A stretch of 39,060 bases of DNA from Candidatus Poribacteria bacterium (GTDB taxonomy: Bacteria; Poribacteria; WGA-4E; PCPOR2b), in NCBI GenBank assembly GCA_022567695.1, contig JADFGN010000005.1:1-39060 (forward strand), given 5' to 3'. Each line of letters opens with the position of its first letter. The stretch's first letter is position 1. Of the stretch, positions 1 to 7,831 are shown in pieces. Below the pieces are notes generated by a model, which had not been told where the DNA came from, did not search any database, and saw only the letters and a program-made list of their open reading frames with translations. The position numbers and the translations under genes are program-made.

Positions 1-1108
1 TGGCTCGCAAGCCCATCATGGAATTGGATACACCGTCAAAGTATGAGTGCGGAGCAAGCTTATCGCCGCCCAAGTCAAGCGTGCGTATAACAGTTACCTC
101 TGGACTTACTCGCTCGACCACATCTCGGTAATTTGCGAAGAGCTCTTCTTCCGAAGGCAAGCGATTCTGGTCCATATAAAAGTATTCAGTTCGGTAAAGC
201 CCAATCCCTTTGGCACCGTGTTTCTCAATGAGTTCAACCTCTTCGGGAAATTCAATGTTCGCAGCGAGTTCAATGAGTTGCCCATCGATCGTCCGGAGAT
301 CGACCATTCGTAAGGCAGAAAGCTCAACCTCAACGGCGTGATATTTTTCTCCCTCAATCTGATATTCCCGAATCGTTTCGCCATCTGGATGTAAGATGAC
401 GTATCCGTGCGTGCCATCAATGATGACTCGATCGCCCGTCTCTGCCTCCGCGATAGCACTTCCAATTCCAACGACTGCTGGAATGCCAAGTGAACGCGCT
501 AAAATTGCCGTGTGAGAAATCCGCGTACCGACCTCGGTTGCAAATGCAAGAACTTTGGTCCGACGCATCAACGCCGTATCTGATGGCGTCAAATCATGCG
601 CCAAAACAATAACCTCATCATCCAAATTTGAGAGGTCGAGTCGTTCTTCTCCAGTTAACACAGAGATGATTTGTCGCACGAGGTCTTTCACATCCAGTGC
701 TTTTTCACGCAAATATGCATTCTCCGCCTGAGAAAAAGCGTCTATGAATTCATCACCAATGTCAGCAACAGCGGCTTCGGCATTGACACAGTGAGTTTCT
801 ATGTGGTGGCGAATTCGCTCGATAAACATCGGATCTTCAAGCATCATGATATGCGCTTGAAAAATGTCGGCATCATCACGATGGATATCTGTGAGAAGAT
901 GTTGCCGAATCTCACTTAAATCGTTTTTGACCTGCTCCATCGCATGGTGGGATCGATGAATTTCAGCTTCGGTCCGATCGGGTGAAATTCGATGTCGAGG
1001 GGTGTCCACTCGATCGTGGATTCGGAATATTTCTCCAATAGCTACACCAGGAGAAGCTCCGAGTCCAATAAGGCTTATAGATTTTTTTGCGGTTGACTGC
1101 GGTATCAT
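1..1108 (-). CDS. ptsI: PTS enzyme I (phosphoenolpyruvate-protein phosphotransferase), C-terminus cut by window edge
   Basis: Enzyme I takes phosphate from phosphoenolpyruvate and passes it to HPr in the cytoplasm. The ORF track misses it because it has no stop inside the window. Reading the minus strand from ATG at 1108 gives about 369 open codons: an N-terminal 'SLIGLGASPGVAIGEI' typical of EI, a helical HPr-binding segment, the phosphohistidine motif 'GTRISHTAILARSLGIPAVVG', the swivel/linker region and the start of the PEP-binding barrel ('GAKGIGLYRTEYFYMDQNRLPS', then 'RTLDLGGDK'). In-frame GTG codons lie upstream, but ATG places the GASPG motif as in the family. ptsH lies 169 bases upstream on the same strand. 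No EIIB/EIIC transport genes are nearby, so a regulatory PTS is likely. Very sure of family. Confidence 0.95.
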   Translation of the reverse strand, partial: MIPQSTAKKSISLIGLGASPGVAIGEIFRIHDRVDTPRHRISPDRTEAEIHRSHHAMEQVKNDLSEIRQHLLTDIHRDDADIFQAHIMMLEDPMFIERIRHHIETHCVNAEAAVADIGDEFIDAFSQAENAYLREKALDVKDLVRQIISVLTGEERLDLSNLDDEVIVLAHDLTPSDTALMRRTKVLAFATEVGTRISHTAILARSLGIPAVVGIGSAIAEAETGDRVIIDGTHGYVILHPDGETIREYQIEGEKYHAVEVELSALRMVDLRTIDGQLIELAANIEFPEEVELIEKHGAKGIGLYRTEYFYMDQNRLPSEEELFANYRDVVERVSPEVTVIRTLDLGGDKLAPHSYFDGVSNSMMGLRA

Positions 1109-1277
1109 GGTTGGTAACCCCACTTTGCAGAGCCGATTGAACAGGCTAATTGAGTTAAAACTCGCTTTTGCCACAGGCTGGCGGCACACTCATACTTAAT
1201 TAGATGATGGGATAAAATCGGGACTAATACAGGAGAGATTGCTTTGGGAAAGGTTTGTCGTTAGCTGCGTCGGAAGG

Positions 1278-1547
1278 TTAGCACGATTCTTCAAATCCGT
1301 TCTCTACAAGGGATACCAGCTCTTTGATTGCTTTTTCTTCATCGGGACCATCTACGGTAATTGTGAGTTCTGTACCTTTACCAGCTGCCAACATCATGAC
1401 GCCCATGATACTTTTTGCGTTGACTTTCATAAGCCCCTTTTGGATGTAAATATTAGATACAAACCGATTGGCGGCTTGGGAAAACAAGCCCGCCGCTCGC
1501 ATATGTAAGCCGAGTGAATTGCGGACGATAACCATTTTTTCAAGCAT
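1278..1547 (-). CDS. ptsH: HPr phosphocarrier protein
   Basis: Small cytoplasmic phosphocarrier between EI and EIIA proteins and the substrate of HPr kinase. With this start (MLEKMVIV) the catalytic histidine is exactly residue 15 ('LGLHMRAAG') and the regulatory serine exactly residue 46 ('NAKSIMGVMML'), matching canonical HPr numbering, which supports the start. The length of 89 residues is normal. The usual proline after the active site (H-x-R-P) is alanine here (H-M-R-A). A weak GGTGAG ribosome site precedes the ATG. The neighbouring hprK, and Ser46, suggest regulation by serine phosphorylation. Between ptsH and hprK lies only a decayed EIIA fragment. Confidence 0.95.
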   Translation of the reverse strand: MLEKMVIVRNSLGLHMRAAGLFSQAANRFVSNIYIQKGLMKVNAKSIMGVMMLAAGKGTELTITVDGPDEEKAIKELVSLVENGFEESC

Positions 1548-1642
1548 GAAAATCTCACCAATTGTTAGGTGACTCGTATGAAGGGAATTGAAGGTGATAT
1601 GTCATCAAACGCCGGAGAGTGCAAAATGTATTTGTGGATTTG

Positions 1643-1803
1643 TTAATTTGCTTCTATAATGCCCGATCTGCCGCTTTCGCATGCACAGGTTGCCAAATCG
1701 TTGAGATTTAATTCAGATGGTGGGTCAGCACTTTAAATAACATGGGCAAATTGAGACCGCTAACGACTCGGATACGCTGATTGGTGAATAGGGCGCGGCT
1801 AAT
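1643..1803 (-). pseudogene. Relic of PTS EIIA (mannose/fructose family), C-terminal fragment with frameshift
   Basis: Seen directly: between hprK and ptsH the minus strand encodes 'NQRIRVVSGLNLPMLFKVLTHH', then a stop. In the next frame it continues 'LNDLATCACESGRSGIIEAN' and stops. This matches the C-terminal part of EIIA of the mannose family, which reads like 'VSGVNLPMLLKALT...LDELAEKAVEGGREGI'. About 85-90 N-terminal residues, including the phosphorylated histidine, are missing. The hprK stop lies immediately upstream, so the front of the gene has been deleted rather than hidden. The order hprK-EIIA-ptsH-ptsI is common in bacteria with a regulatory PTS, which supports the reading. It is not in the ORF track. 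Confidence 0.75.
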
Positions 1804-1818
1804 TTACAATGAATTTCT

Positions 1819-2826
1819 CTAAATCTCTGGGTGTTCTGAATGAACAATTTCGGGATGAAGCGTTTCTTGTTGCCATTCGTCCATAATGGCTTCACTATTC
1901 TCATGACGCATCATCTTGATGAGTTCTTCATCTAACTCTTTTGCCGCATAGATGCCCAATTTCTTGCCCCATAGGTCCATTGCTGCGGCTTCTATAAGGT
2001 TTGAAATGTTCCTACCGGGACCGACGGGAATGACAACGTGAGGAAGACTTTCGTTATGAAAATTATACACATCATCAACATCGGTGCGGTTATACGGCTT
2101 GTTTTCGTCCCACGGTTCAAGGGTCACAACCAGCTCAATCTGTTTGCGATTGCCCACAGCAATCACCCCAAAGAGCGCGACGACGTCGATAACTCCCAAC
2201 CCCCGGACTTCCATGTAGTGCCTCAAAGGGCGTGGGCGGATTCCAAAGACACGGTGTCCTGACATCCGTTTCAATAGAACGGTATCATCAGCAATCAGGC
2301 GGTGTCCCCGTTGCAAAAGCTCTAGAGCACACTCGCTTTTGCCAATTCCGCTTTGACCAAGAATCAAAACGCCAACGCCAAAGACATCAACCAAATTACC
2401 GTGAACATACTCAGAGGGATCGAATTCATCTTCAAAGAAGAGAAGTAGCCGAGTGGTAAAAACGGCAGATTCAAAGGCGGTTTTTAAAACCGGAATTTTG
2501 TTCTGGTTCCCACTCGCAATCAGTTCCGAAGGTATGTGTAAATCACTCGTGACAACAACGCAAGGTACCGGATATGAAAAGAATTCGCCTAACACCTCAG
2601 ACCGCACCGAAGAGGTGAGGCTTTCTAAGTAACCTATTTCGCCATATCCGAAAATTTGAACACGGTCATAGCCAAAATGCTCGTAATATCCACACAGCGC
2701 GAGGCCGGGTTGATTTGATTCCGCGGCTTTTATCTCTCGGTCTATCCCCTCAATGCCAGCAGCAACCTCTAGCTTGAGTTCGTAACCTGCGTATTTAATT
2801 AGCCTATGGACGGTCATATTTGGCAT
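1819..2826 (-). CDS. hprK: HPr kinase/phosphorylase
   Basis: Bifunctional enzyme that phosphorylates HPr on Ser46 with ATP or pyrophosphate and also removes that phosphate. The 335 residues show an N-terminal domain (about 1-130), then the kinase domain with Walker A 'GQSGIGKSECALELL' and the family signature 'MEVRGLGVIDV'. The C-terminus 'EWQQETLHPEIVHSEHPEI' runs a little beyond the usual end and may be family-variable. Start ATG at 2826; a second ATG lies three codons in and cannot be excluded. It sits upstream of the EIIA relic and ptsH, and downstream of hpf by about 80 bases, giving a minus-strand regulatory block. Confidence 0.95.
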   Translation of the reverse strand: MPNMTVHRLIKYAGYELKLEVAAGIEGIDREIKAAESNQPGLALCGYYEHFGYDRVQIFGYGEIGYLESLTSSVRSEVLGEFFSYPVPCVVVTSDLHIPSELIASGNQNKIPVLKTAFESAVFTTRLLLFFEDEFDPSEYVHGNLVDVFGVGVLILGQSGIGKSECALELLQRGHRLIADDTVLLKRMSGHRVFGIRPRPLRHYMEVRGLGVIDVVALFGVIAVGNRKQIELVVTLEPWDENKPYNRTDVDDVYNFHNESLPHVVIPVGPGRNISNLIEAAAMDLWGKKLGIYAAKELDEELIKMMRHENSEAIMDEWQQETLHPEIVHSEHPEI

Positions 2827-2904
2827 AAAACGAATCTCACACGCTCAATACAAATTTCTAACCCGGAGTTTAATCATCTGGGCAACACAAGATGCCACCT
2901 TGCG

Positions 2905-3462
2905 TTATGTGAAGTGCGGTTCAACCCACCCATATGTTTCACCATCTGTCTCATAGAGCAGGTTAATCTGGTTAGTTTCGGAATTCAAAAAGAGTAATAA
3001 CAAATCACCGGAAATTTGCAATTGCATCGCGGCATCTTCTACGGTCATAGGCTTAGACGCGAACTTCGAAGGTGTCCTGACAAATTGAAGGGGGGCGTCT
3101 GTATCCACTTCTGCGAGTGGCAGTTCTTCCTCGTCATGAAGTTGAGTGATAGCATCGCGTTGGGGCTGCCGATGACGCCAATCTTTCACTCGTTCTTTAT
3201 GGCGGCGAATCTGTTTTTCAATCTTATCCATCACCGTGTCAAGTGATATAAAAAGGTCGTAAGTTTCGCTCTGTGCATGAAACGTCGCCCGCCGCATCGC
3301 AAGTGTTATTTCCGTAAAGTACCGATTCTTTTCATGTTCGATAACGATGTGCAAATCAAGAATCGAGCTAAAAATTCCTTGAATTTTGCTGGCACGCTTT
3401 TCAATATGGCTCCGAATATCGTCTGTAATCTGGAGGTGTCGACCGGTGATATTTATTTGCAT
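2905..3462 (-). CDS. hpf: Long-form ribosome hibernation promoting factor
   Basis: Binds the 30S subunit under stress and dimerises ribosomes into inactive 100S particles. It has the N-terminal RaiA/HPF domain ('MQINITGRHLQITDDIRSHI', about residues 1-105) and the C-terminal dimerisation domain ('FVRTPSKFASKPMTVEDAAMQ' to 'GWVEPHF'), so it is the long form. The track begins at a TTG four codons earlier. I prefer ATG at 3462 because a TTGAGGGT ribosome site sits just upstream and the protein then begins directly with the domain. Location next to rpoN is the classic neighbourhood of hpf. Confidence 0.95.
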   Translation of the reverse strand: MQINITGRHLQITDDIRSHIEKRASKIQGIFSSILDLHIVIEHEKNRYFTEITLAMRRATFHAQSETYDLFISLDTVMDKIEKQIRRHKERVKDWRHRQPQRDAITQLHDEEELPLAEVDTDAPLQFVRTPSKFASKPMTVEDAAMQLQISGDLLLLFLNSETNQINLLYETDGETYGWVEPHFT

Positions 3463-3540
3463 ACATACCCTCAAGCGTATTCAAAATAGATTGATGCTTT
3501 GACGAAACTGCCTTAGAAATTCTGGCAATATTCAACTTCT

Positions 3541-5505
3541 TTACCACTTCCGCTTTCTTTTGTTTGATGAAAGTATTCCTATTTCTTCGCGGTATTTGGC
3601 AACAGTACGTCTCGCCGCGGTAATTCCTTGGGCTTCCAAAGTGTTAGAAATCCCCTGATCGCTCAATGGTTTTGCCAGATTCTCGTTTTGGACCATTTCT
3701 TTAATCTTTTCTTTGACGACTGTTGCAGATATATTCAATCCCGAATCGGTGGAGAGGTCACTGCTAAAGAAGAATTTCAACGGGTAAGTGCCTTGAGGCG
3801 TATCCACATATTTATTCGTTGTGACACGACTGACAGTGGATTCGTGCACGTCGGCCATCTCAGCGATTATTCTCAACGTTAAGGGTTTCAGACCTTTAAC
3901 TCCCTGCTCTAAGAAATCCTTTTGAATCTCAAATACGGCTTCTGTAACTTTTGTTATTGTTTTGCGACGCTCGTTAATACTGCTGAGAAGATCAACGGCT
4001 AGGCTCTTGCGTCTTTCCAACCATTGCTTGGTTTCACCATCTAAGCGGCCTCTACCATTGCGCATCATATTGACGTAAAATGGATTTAACCGTAATCGAG
4101 GCATTCCATCATCATTCGCAGTCACTGCGTATTCGCCTTCAACCTTCTCTATAGTGACCTCCGGTATGATGTAACGCGCCGAATTATTGCTTCTGAGATA
4201 CTTCGCATTCGGATCTGAGAAGTAGCGCCCAGGGTAGAGATCCAGAGTCCCAATCAATTTCCCGGCTTCAATCACCTGATCAATACTAACTTTCAGGTTC
4301 TGAGCAATACGCGGAATTTGATTATTTTTATAATCATCAAAGTGGTTTTCAAGAATCTCTTTGACAATCGGATTATCAATTTGAGCTTCTTTCATCTGAA
4401 TGAGCAGGGCTTCTGGAATTGTCCGAAAAGCGATGCCAGCTGGCTCGAAGTTCCGTTGAATGTAGTAAAGGATGTCTTCGACCTCTTCAACGTCACAACC
4501 CACTGCATTTGCAAGATCTTCAAAGGTAAGATTGTAAAAGTTGAGTTTCCCCTTTTCCTTCTTAATTGTGTAGGTTTGCGCATTGTCCTCATCGTGGAGG
4601 CGCCAAACACTGTCTACCTCTTCCACTGTGAGGGTCGCATCCGGCGAAAGTATACTCTCATTACTTTGAAGGAAAATATTAAACTTTCCATGCTCTTTCC
4701 GAATGAGGAAAATCTGTTTATTATTCTCACTGGATATTGTCCACTCTTTTTCCTTTTCCTTAATCGAAACGGTTACATTTTCAGAAAGTGAAATTGCAAT
4801 CTTTCTAAATTCCGGATGCAACACCTGCGGGATGATTTTGCGGTCTAAATCATTCTCGATTTCTGAATCTATGCTAAACAGCAACCTTCGAGATTCGTGA
4901 GTGAATTTAAGTTCAAGTCTGAGTTTCTTGTCAATTTCCTTCCAAAGACTTTCTGTGAGTTCCTCGCTATCTAAATTATTTTGGAATTTCGGAGAAATGC
5001 TGAACAGAGGCATCTTGAGTTGACCGTCACCATTAAGATTGCCAATAATCTGTTCGCCAATTTTCCGTTCAAGTTCTGAAAAAGGGCTCACAGCCAGTTG
5101 AGCAAGCAGGAACTCTTGTAGGGATTGGGACTGAGAAACATCCGATTGCGGCCCATCCACGTTGTCTGGCTGTTCGGAGACCACTTTTTCGCTTGGACGC
5201 ATCATATCATCAAAACAGTTTTCCCAATCAATATCGGGCTCTTTATCTTCACGGTCCAAAATCTCCTCACGCTCATTCCACTCCGCATCAGGATCCAAAT
5301 CGTCCAAGCTACCTAATTCCTCAAGATCTATTTCTTCTTCTAGAGTTTCTTCTAGCAACGGATTCTGTTGTAACTGTTGGGTCATAAATTGCGCAAGTTC
5401 CAGCCTCGGCATGAGAAGCACTTGGATTGCCTGTTGCAACTTCGGCGTCATGATAATCCGTTGTTGAAGTTGTTGGGTCTGATACAGCCCTAGACCAAGC
5501 CTCAT
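3541..5505 (-). CDS. rpoN: RNA polymerase sigma-54 factor, enlarged by a central insertion
   Basis: Sigma factor for -24/-12 promoters that needs AAA+ activators; one such activator lies at 9.9-10.9 kb. Region I is clear ('LGLYQTQQLQQRIIMTPKLQQAIQVLLMP'), followed by an acidic region II, the core-binding region, the HTH ('IIAEMADVHESTVSRVTTNKY') and the RpoN box 'ARRTVAKYREEIG'. The length of 654 residues is well above the usual 430-520. About 150 extra residues sit inside the core-binding domain between 'IIGNLNGDGQL' and 'FEDLANAVGCDVEEVEDILYYIQ'. The insert contains two similar stretches ('EWTISSENNKQIFLIRKEHG' and 'VWRLHDEDNAQTYTIKKEKG'). The motif usually read as GVGARDL is 'GIAFRTI'. An AGGAG site precedes the ATG; lptB is 18 bases upstream. 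Confidence 0.95.
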   Translation of the reverse strand: MRLGLGLYQTQQLQQRIIMTPKLQQAIQVLLMPRLELAQFMTQQLQQNPLLEETLEEEIDLEELGSLDDLDPDAEWNEREEILDREDKEPDIDWENCFDDMMRPSEKVVSEQPDNVDGPQSDVSQSQSLQEFLLAQLAVSPFSELERKIGEQIIGNLNGDGQLKMPLFSISPKFQNNLDSEELTESLWKEIDKKLRLELKFTHESRRLLFSIDSEIENDLDRKIIPQVLHPEFRKIAISLSENVTVSIKEKEKEWTISSENNKQIFLIRKEHGKFNIFLQSNESILSPDATLTVEEVDSVWRLHDEDNAQTYTIKKEKGKLNFYNLTFEDLANAVGCDVEEVEDILYYIQRNFEPAGIAFRTIPEALLIQMKEAQIDNPIVKEILENHFDDYKNNQIPRIAQNLKVSIDQVIEAGKLIGTLDLYPGRYFSDPNAKYLRSNNSARYIIPEVTIEKVEGEYAVTANDDGMPRLRLNPFYVNMMRNGRGRLDGETKQWLERRKSLAVDLLSSINERRKTITKVTEAVFEIQKDFLEQGVKGLKPLTLRIIAEMADVHESTVSRVTTNKYVDTPQGTYPLKFFFSSDLSTDSGLNISATVVKEKIKEMVQNENLAKPLSDQGISNTLEAQGITAARRTVAKYREEIGILSSNKRKRKW

Positions 5506-5523
5506 TATGTTAGCTCCTTTTGT

Positions 5524-6276
5524 TCATGAATTTAACCTAACTCGTTTGAAATCAAAATCATGTCCGAAGTAAAGTTCTTTTGCCATCTCATTTTCGAGTA
5601 GTTGCTCAGGAGTGCCATCCAACGTGATTTTGCCATCTGTGATTAAGTAGGCACGGTCAACGATTCCAAGCGTCTCTGCGGCATTATGATCTGTAATCAA
5701 TATCCCAAGATTTCGACTTCGTAAGTGGAGGATAAGCTGTTTAATGTCCTGCACGGCAATTGGATCAATGCCTGAGAACGGTTCATCAAGCAAAATAAAA
5801 GATGGCGTGGCAGCGAGGGCTCGTGCAATTTCTGCTCGACGACACTCTCCGCCTGAAAGCGTATACGCCTTACGTTTCGCCAATTCGGAGATCCCCAACT
5901 CTCCCATGAGTTGTTCAACCCTTTGCTGACGTTCCCCTTTGGACATGTTCAGTCCTTCTAGAATGGCCGCGATGTTTTGCTCAATCGTCAACTTGCGAAA
6001 GATGGAAGTTTCTTGGGCAAGATAGCCGATACCAAGTCTAGCACGTTTATACATTGGCAAAAAAGTTATGTCTTGACCATCATAAGTAATCCGTCCAGCG
6101 TTCGGATTAATTAACCCGACGACCATATAGAATGTGGTCGACTTTCCCGCACCGTTTGGTCCAAGCAGACCGACAATCTTGCCCGTTTCAACCTCAATAC
6201 TTACTTGATTGACAACAGTGGGGCCTCGCCTTGTATATCTCTTAACGAGATTATGGGTTTGGAGTTTGATTGACAC
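5524..6276 (-). CDS. lptB: LPS export ABC transporter ATP-binding protein LptB
   Basis: ATPase of the LptB2FGC complex that extracts lipopolysaccharide from the inner membrane. The 250 residues carry Walker A 'GPNGAGKST', Q-loop 'YLAQETSIFRKLT', ABC signature 'LSGGECRRAEIARALA', Walker B/D-loop 'FILLDEPFSGIDP' and the switch histidine 'LITDHNAAETL', all typical of LptB rather than other ABC ATPases. The start is GTG at 6276 with an AGAGGAAG ribosome site upstream. It lies between lptA and rpoN on the same strand, as in many proteobacteria. lptF and lptG are not in the window. Confidence 0.95.
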   Translation of the reverse strand: MSIKLQTHNLVKRYTRRGPTVVNQVSIEVETGKIVGLLGPNGAGKSTTFYMVVGLINPNAGRITYDGQDITFLPMYKRARLGIGYLAQETSIFRKLTIEQNIAAILEGLNMSKGERQQRVEQLMGELGISELAKRKAYTLSGGECRRAEIARALAATPSFILLDEPFSGIDPIAVQDIKQLILHLRSRNLGILITDHNAAETLGIVDRAYLITDGKITLDGTPEQLLENEMAKELYFGHDFDFKRVRLNS

Positions 6277-6321
6277 GACTTTTCTTCCTCTGCGAATTGG
6301 CGGCTGGACGAATCAAGACGC

Positions 6322-7260
6322 TCACTTTTCTGCGTCCGTATTGCCCTGTTTCGTTTTCTTGCCTTCCTTGTCTTCGGCTTCCGGTTTCGTGCGTTTCACA
6401 CGGACTCTAAACTTAACTTCGCCCTTCCCGGTTTGTTCACCAGTATTCTGATTATAAGTGAAATGCTTTGTTTCCAAGCGATCTTCACCCTGAATCACGA
6501 CGACATTTTCACGGAGGTCTACAGTTTCGTCAATGTGGTTTAGAGTGGCGTGATCACAGGTCGCAAAAATATTCTCATCGCGAAGTTCAACGTTGCCTTC
6601 GGCAACTGTTTGGATGAGTTCATCTGTTTCAACGTTTCTATACATAGTCACTTTATCGCCGTTAAGAAAGCCGGTAGCCCTGATGATTTTTACATTTCCT
6701 TCTGATATTTGCTTTCCAGTGCGGCGCTCATAGATCACATGCTTTGCAAGCAATCGATCTTCATCTTGGGTGACGACGACATTTTCACGCAGATCCACAA
6801 TATCCTCAATGTGGTACAAAATCGCATAATCACAAGTCGCCAAAGCTCCCTTGTCTTGGAGCTCAACGTGTCCTTCAGCAACCGTTTTAACGATGTCACC
6901 TGTCTCAGCATCTTCGTAGAGAGTAGCTTTATCTGCGTTTAGAAAACCACTGGGCAGATTAATTTTTACATGACCAATCAGTATTATTATTCCTTCTTTT
7001 TTCTCATAACGGTAAAAATCTGCGGTTACATCAATGACATCTTCGTCAGCCAAAGTTGCTTTTGCCTGCTGCGGTGTCAATATGTCTTCTTCGGATGCCG
7101 CAGCGACATACTTAAGCGAAAAAGAAATAAACATCAGCCCAAACACACAAAAGAACAACAATTCTGTCGGATGGGTAACGCGTATTATCTTATGGATGGC
7201 TCTGTTGAATATTGCCCTCTCTACCACTGGATGGACTTTTGGAAGCATCACTCTTCTCAT
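6322..7260 (-). CDS. lptA: LptA/OstA-family periplasmic LPS transport protein with duplicated domain
   Basis: LptA bridges LPS across the periplasm as a beta-jellyroll polymer. After a hydrophobic segment (about residues 33-54, 'ELLFFCVFGLMFISFSLKYVAAAS') come two homologous OstA units. Matching pairs are 'SGFLNADKATLYEDAETGDI' / 'TGFLNGDKVTMYRNVETDEL' and 'VDLRENVVVTQDEDRL' / 'VDLRENVVVIQGEDRL'. The tail is charged and lysine-rich. The 312 residues exceed the roughly 160-190 of a single-domain LptA. The track start overlaps lptC by 71 bases and places about 30 residues before the signal segment, so the true start may be a later non-ATG codon. Family is clear; start is uncertain. Confidence 0.85.
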   Translation of the reverse strand: MRRVMLPKVHPVVERAIFNRAIHKIIRVTHPTELLFFCVFGLMFISFSLKYVAAASEEDILTPQQAKATLADEDVIDVTADFYRYEKKEGIIILIGHVKINLPSGFLNADKATLYEDAETGDIVKTVAEGHVELQDKGALATCDYAILYHIEDIVDLRENVVVTQDEDRLLAKHVIYERRTGKQISEGNVKIIRATGFLNGDKVTMYRNVETDELIQTVAEGNVELRDENIFATCDHATLNHIDETVDLRENVVVIQGEDRLETKHFTYNQNTGEQTGKGEVKFRVRVKRTKPEAEDKEGKKTKQGNTDAEK

Positions 7261-7831
7261 CCTTTGTGTAAAGTTTAAATTGGATATTTTTCATGGTTAC
7301 AACATCAAGTGAAGGACTGGCTTCCAGTTCTTGACCCACCATCGTTGAATCGCCTCGAACGATGGTTGATTCGTTGGGTGCGTAAAGTTTACCATCCCGA
7401 TTGAGCCAATGGAGTTCATCGGTATAAAGTTTTCCATCTTGGCTAACTCCGACAACGTCATCATAAACTTTAATATCATTGGTTGCTTTGATAATCTCTC
7501 CGCGCTTGCCAGTGATTGTCGATACCGCTTGACCATTTTCAAAAATTTGGACTGTCGGATGCTCAACCCGTACGACATCTGTGAAAAACTTTGCTTTATC
7601 ACCAATGAGTACCCACTTCATGATGCCTGCTTCGGCGTGACTTGTCGAAAAACCCTGTAGCGTCTGTTGAGGTACGCCTTCGGTGGGTTGAGTAACGTCT
7701 TGATTTTCTTTGTTGCAACCGATCGCCTGTAGAATCAGAATAAATGCCGAAGCGATCGACAACAGACGCCTTGAGTTTTCAATCTGCAAAATGATTCGCA
7801 GGATTTTGAGGTTGCGTTTTCCAACGTTCAT
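7190..7831 (-). CDS. lptC: LptC-like LPS export protein with lipobox
   Basis: LptC passes LPS from LptBFG to LptA. The protein has a signal segment ending in 'LILQAIGC', which fits a lipobox, then an OstA-like domain ('GFSTSHAEAGIMKWVLIGDKAKFF', 'GKRGEIIKATNDIKVYDDVV', 'LHWLNRDGKLYAPNESTIV'). Its place directly upstream of lptA supports the call. The track start at 7906 is a TTG deep inside the acyltransferase gene. I use ATG at 7831, still overlapping that gene by 53 bases. A TTG at 7789 would give a 25-residue lipoprotein signal and almost no overlap, and may be the real start. Confidence 0.8.
   Translation of the reverse strand: MNVGKRNLKILRIILQIENSRRLLSIASAFILILQAIGCNKENQDVTQPTEGVPQQTLQGFSTSHAEAGIMKWVLIGDKAKFFTDVVRVEHPTVQIFENGQAVSTITGKRGEIIKATNDIKVYDDVVGVSQDGKLYTDELHWLNRDGKLYAPNESTIVRGDSTMVGQELEASPSLDVVTMKNIQFKLYTKDEKSDASKSPSSGREGNIQQSHP

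Noticed and set aside
106-489. 127-residue minus-strand ORF in the track
   Set aside because: It is a shadow frame of ptsI, whose true frame carries the 'SHTAILARSLGIPAVVG' motif and is open to the window edge.
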